DNA from: Inhella gelatinilytica
GTDB taxonomy: Bacteria; Pseudomonadota; Gammaproteobacteria; Burkholderiales; Burkholderiaceae_C
Assembly: GCF_016093295.1 (NCBI RefSeq)
Contig: NZ_JAEDAL010000001.1
Span: 62,001-126,000, forward strand
DNA: 64,000 nucleotides
Direction: 5' to 3'
Shown here: positions 63,604 through 64,000 of the stretch, piece after piece
Layout of the letters: every line of letters begins with the position of its first letter
Numbering within the stretch: position 1 is the first letter of the stretch
Made by a program: the position numbers and the translations under genes
Notes under the pieces: model-generated
What the model saw: only the letters and a program-made list of their open reading frames with translations
The model's database searches: none
What the model was told of the DNA's origin: nothing

Positions 63604-63668
63604 GATCCAGGGCAGGCAGGCCCTGCGCCTTTCGAGGGACGCTCACGGACGGCCCAGTCGGACTGCCT

Positions 63669-64000
63669 TCAGTTTCCGGCAGCGATACCGGTGTAGGTAG
63701 CCGACTTCTTACCATCTGAAGTCTCAATAGTGCAGGTAAGGCTCGTACCATTGGTCGTAGACGAGCCACCCGCGTCCGAGGCCACATAGCCCGCTGGCAT
63801 CGCCCCACCTTGCATGAGGCCCGCCACATCAGTGCAATCGTTGACCAACTTGCACTTGGTCGCGTCGGCCGTGCTGTGGTTCTTAATGGCACAGCCGCTG
63901 TAGTTCAGTGTCATGGCAGAACCCGCGGCACCCGCCACGCCCTGAACCGCAGCAGTCTTCGCATCGTCACCAATATCCACAAACCGGGGCAGAGCGGTTG
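63669..64000 (-). CDS. Major MSHA-type pilin (C-terminal part, runs off the window)
   Basis: About 110 residues are visible, open to the right edge. They start TALPRFVDIGDDAKTAAVQG, the region just after the N-terminal pilin helix, where MshA-type pilins carry ALPKFxDL. Cysteines in NYSGCAIKN, TKCKLVNDC and LTCTIE probably form the pilin disulfide loop. The methylated N-terminal Phe and signal leader lie outside the window. Its place upstream of mshQ-C-D-O-P supports the major subunit role. Confidence 0.82.
   Translation of the reverse strand, partial: TALPRFVDIGDDAKTAAVQGVAGAAGSAMTLNYSGCAIKNHSTADATKCKLVNDCTDVAGLMQGGAMPAGYVASDAGGSSTTNGTSLTCTIETSDGKKSATYTGIAAGN

Overview
The window is chromosomal DNA of a high-GC betaproteobacterium, most likely of order Burkholderiales (Leptothrix/Rubrivivax/Roseateles-type). 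This rests on gene order I recognise for that group: corC-lnt-glyQ-glyS-gmhB-plsC, dksA near hslVU, and lolB-ispE-tRNA-Gln-prs-rplY. It is also supported by a DksA with a mostly Cys-less zinc-finger region and by the GC-rich third-codon-position pattern. I see no phage, insertion sequence, CRISPR array or other island. Nearly all of it is tightly packed core genome, and no gene-free stretch exceeds 300 bases.

Region 1 (1-11314, minus strand) is a long co-directional cluster. 3-methylcrotonyl-CoA carboxylase beta (liuB) is followed by a secreted M48-type protease, a LiuC-like hydratase, bioA, bioF, an LprI-like secreted protein, bioD, bioB, six small or uncharacterised genes including a GST, and the first codons of a biotin-carboxylase subunit. 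Biotin synthesis is thus embedded among genes for a biotin-dependent leucine-degradation enzyme. An 18-bp palindrome precedes liuB.

Region 2 (11315-16047) holds a divergent copper chaperone/copper ATPase pair, a TonB-like periplasmic protein and an MBL-fold hydrolase. Region 3 (16219-23934, minus) is the corC-lnt-glyQS-gmhB-plsC-metallopeptidase run; its GmhB lacks two catalytic aspartates. Region 4 (24065-30358, plus) has a CobW-type metallochaperone, dksA, a STAS-domain protein, hslVU and a K+ channel, followed by coaX on the minus strand.

Region 5 (31245-40648) is a C4-dicarboxylate-type module. A dctPQM TRAP transporter and a divergent sensor kinase/response regulator pair are flanked by two chemoreceptors, both ending in a CheR-docking type pentapeptide. 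A CAU-anticodon tRNA (probably tRNA-Ile2), an orphan PulE/GspE-type ATPase, hrcA and the nadK-recN-rapZ operon follow, then an HD-GYP protein.

Region 6 (49433-53552, minus) is a compact operon with overlapping genes, mutM-mutY-pxpB-pxpC-pxpA, combining 8-oxoguanine repair with 5-oxoproline disposal. Region 7 (53616-58712, plus) is TPR-lolB-ispE-tRNA-Gln-prs-rplY. Region 8 (58784-64000, minus) is an MSHA-type IV pilus cluster: partial major pilin, a large MshQ-like protein, then mshC, mshD, mshO and mshP, running off the right edge.

Several genes (copA, copZ, mutM, the sensor kinase) have a -10-like hexamer exactly six bases before ATG and no Shine-Dalgarno sequence, suggesting leaderless mRNAs.
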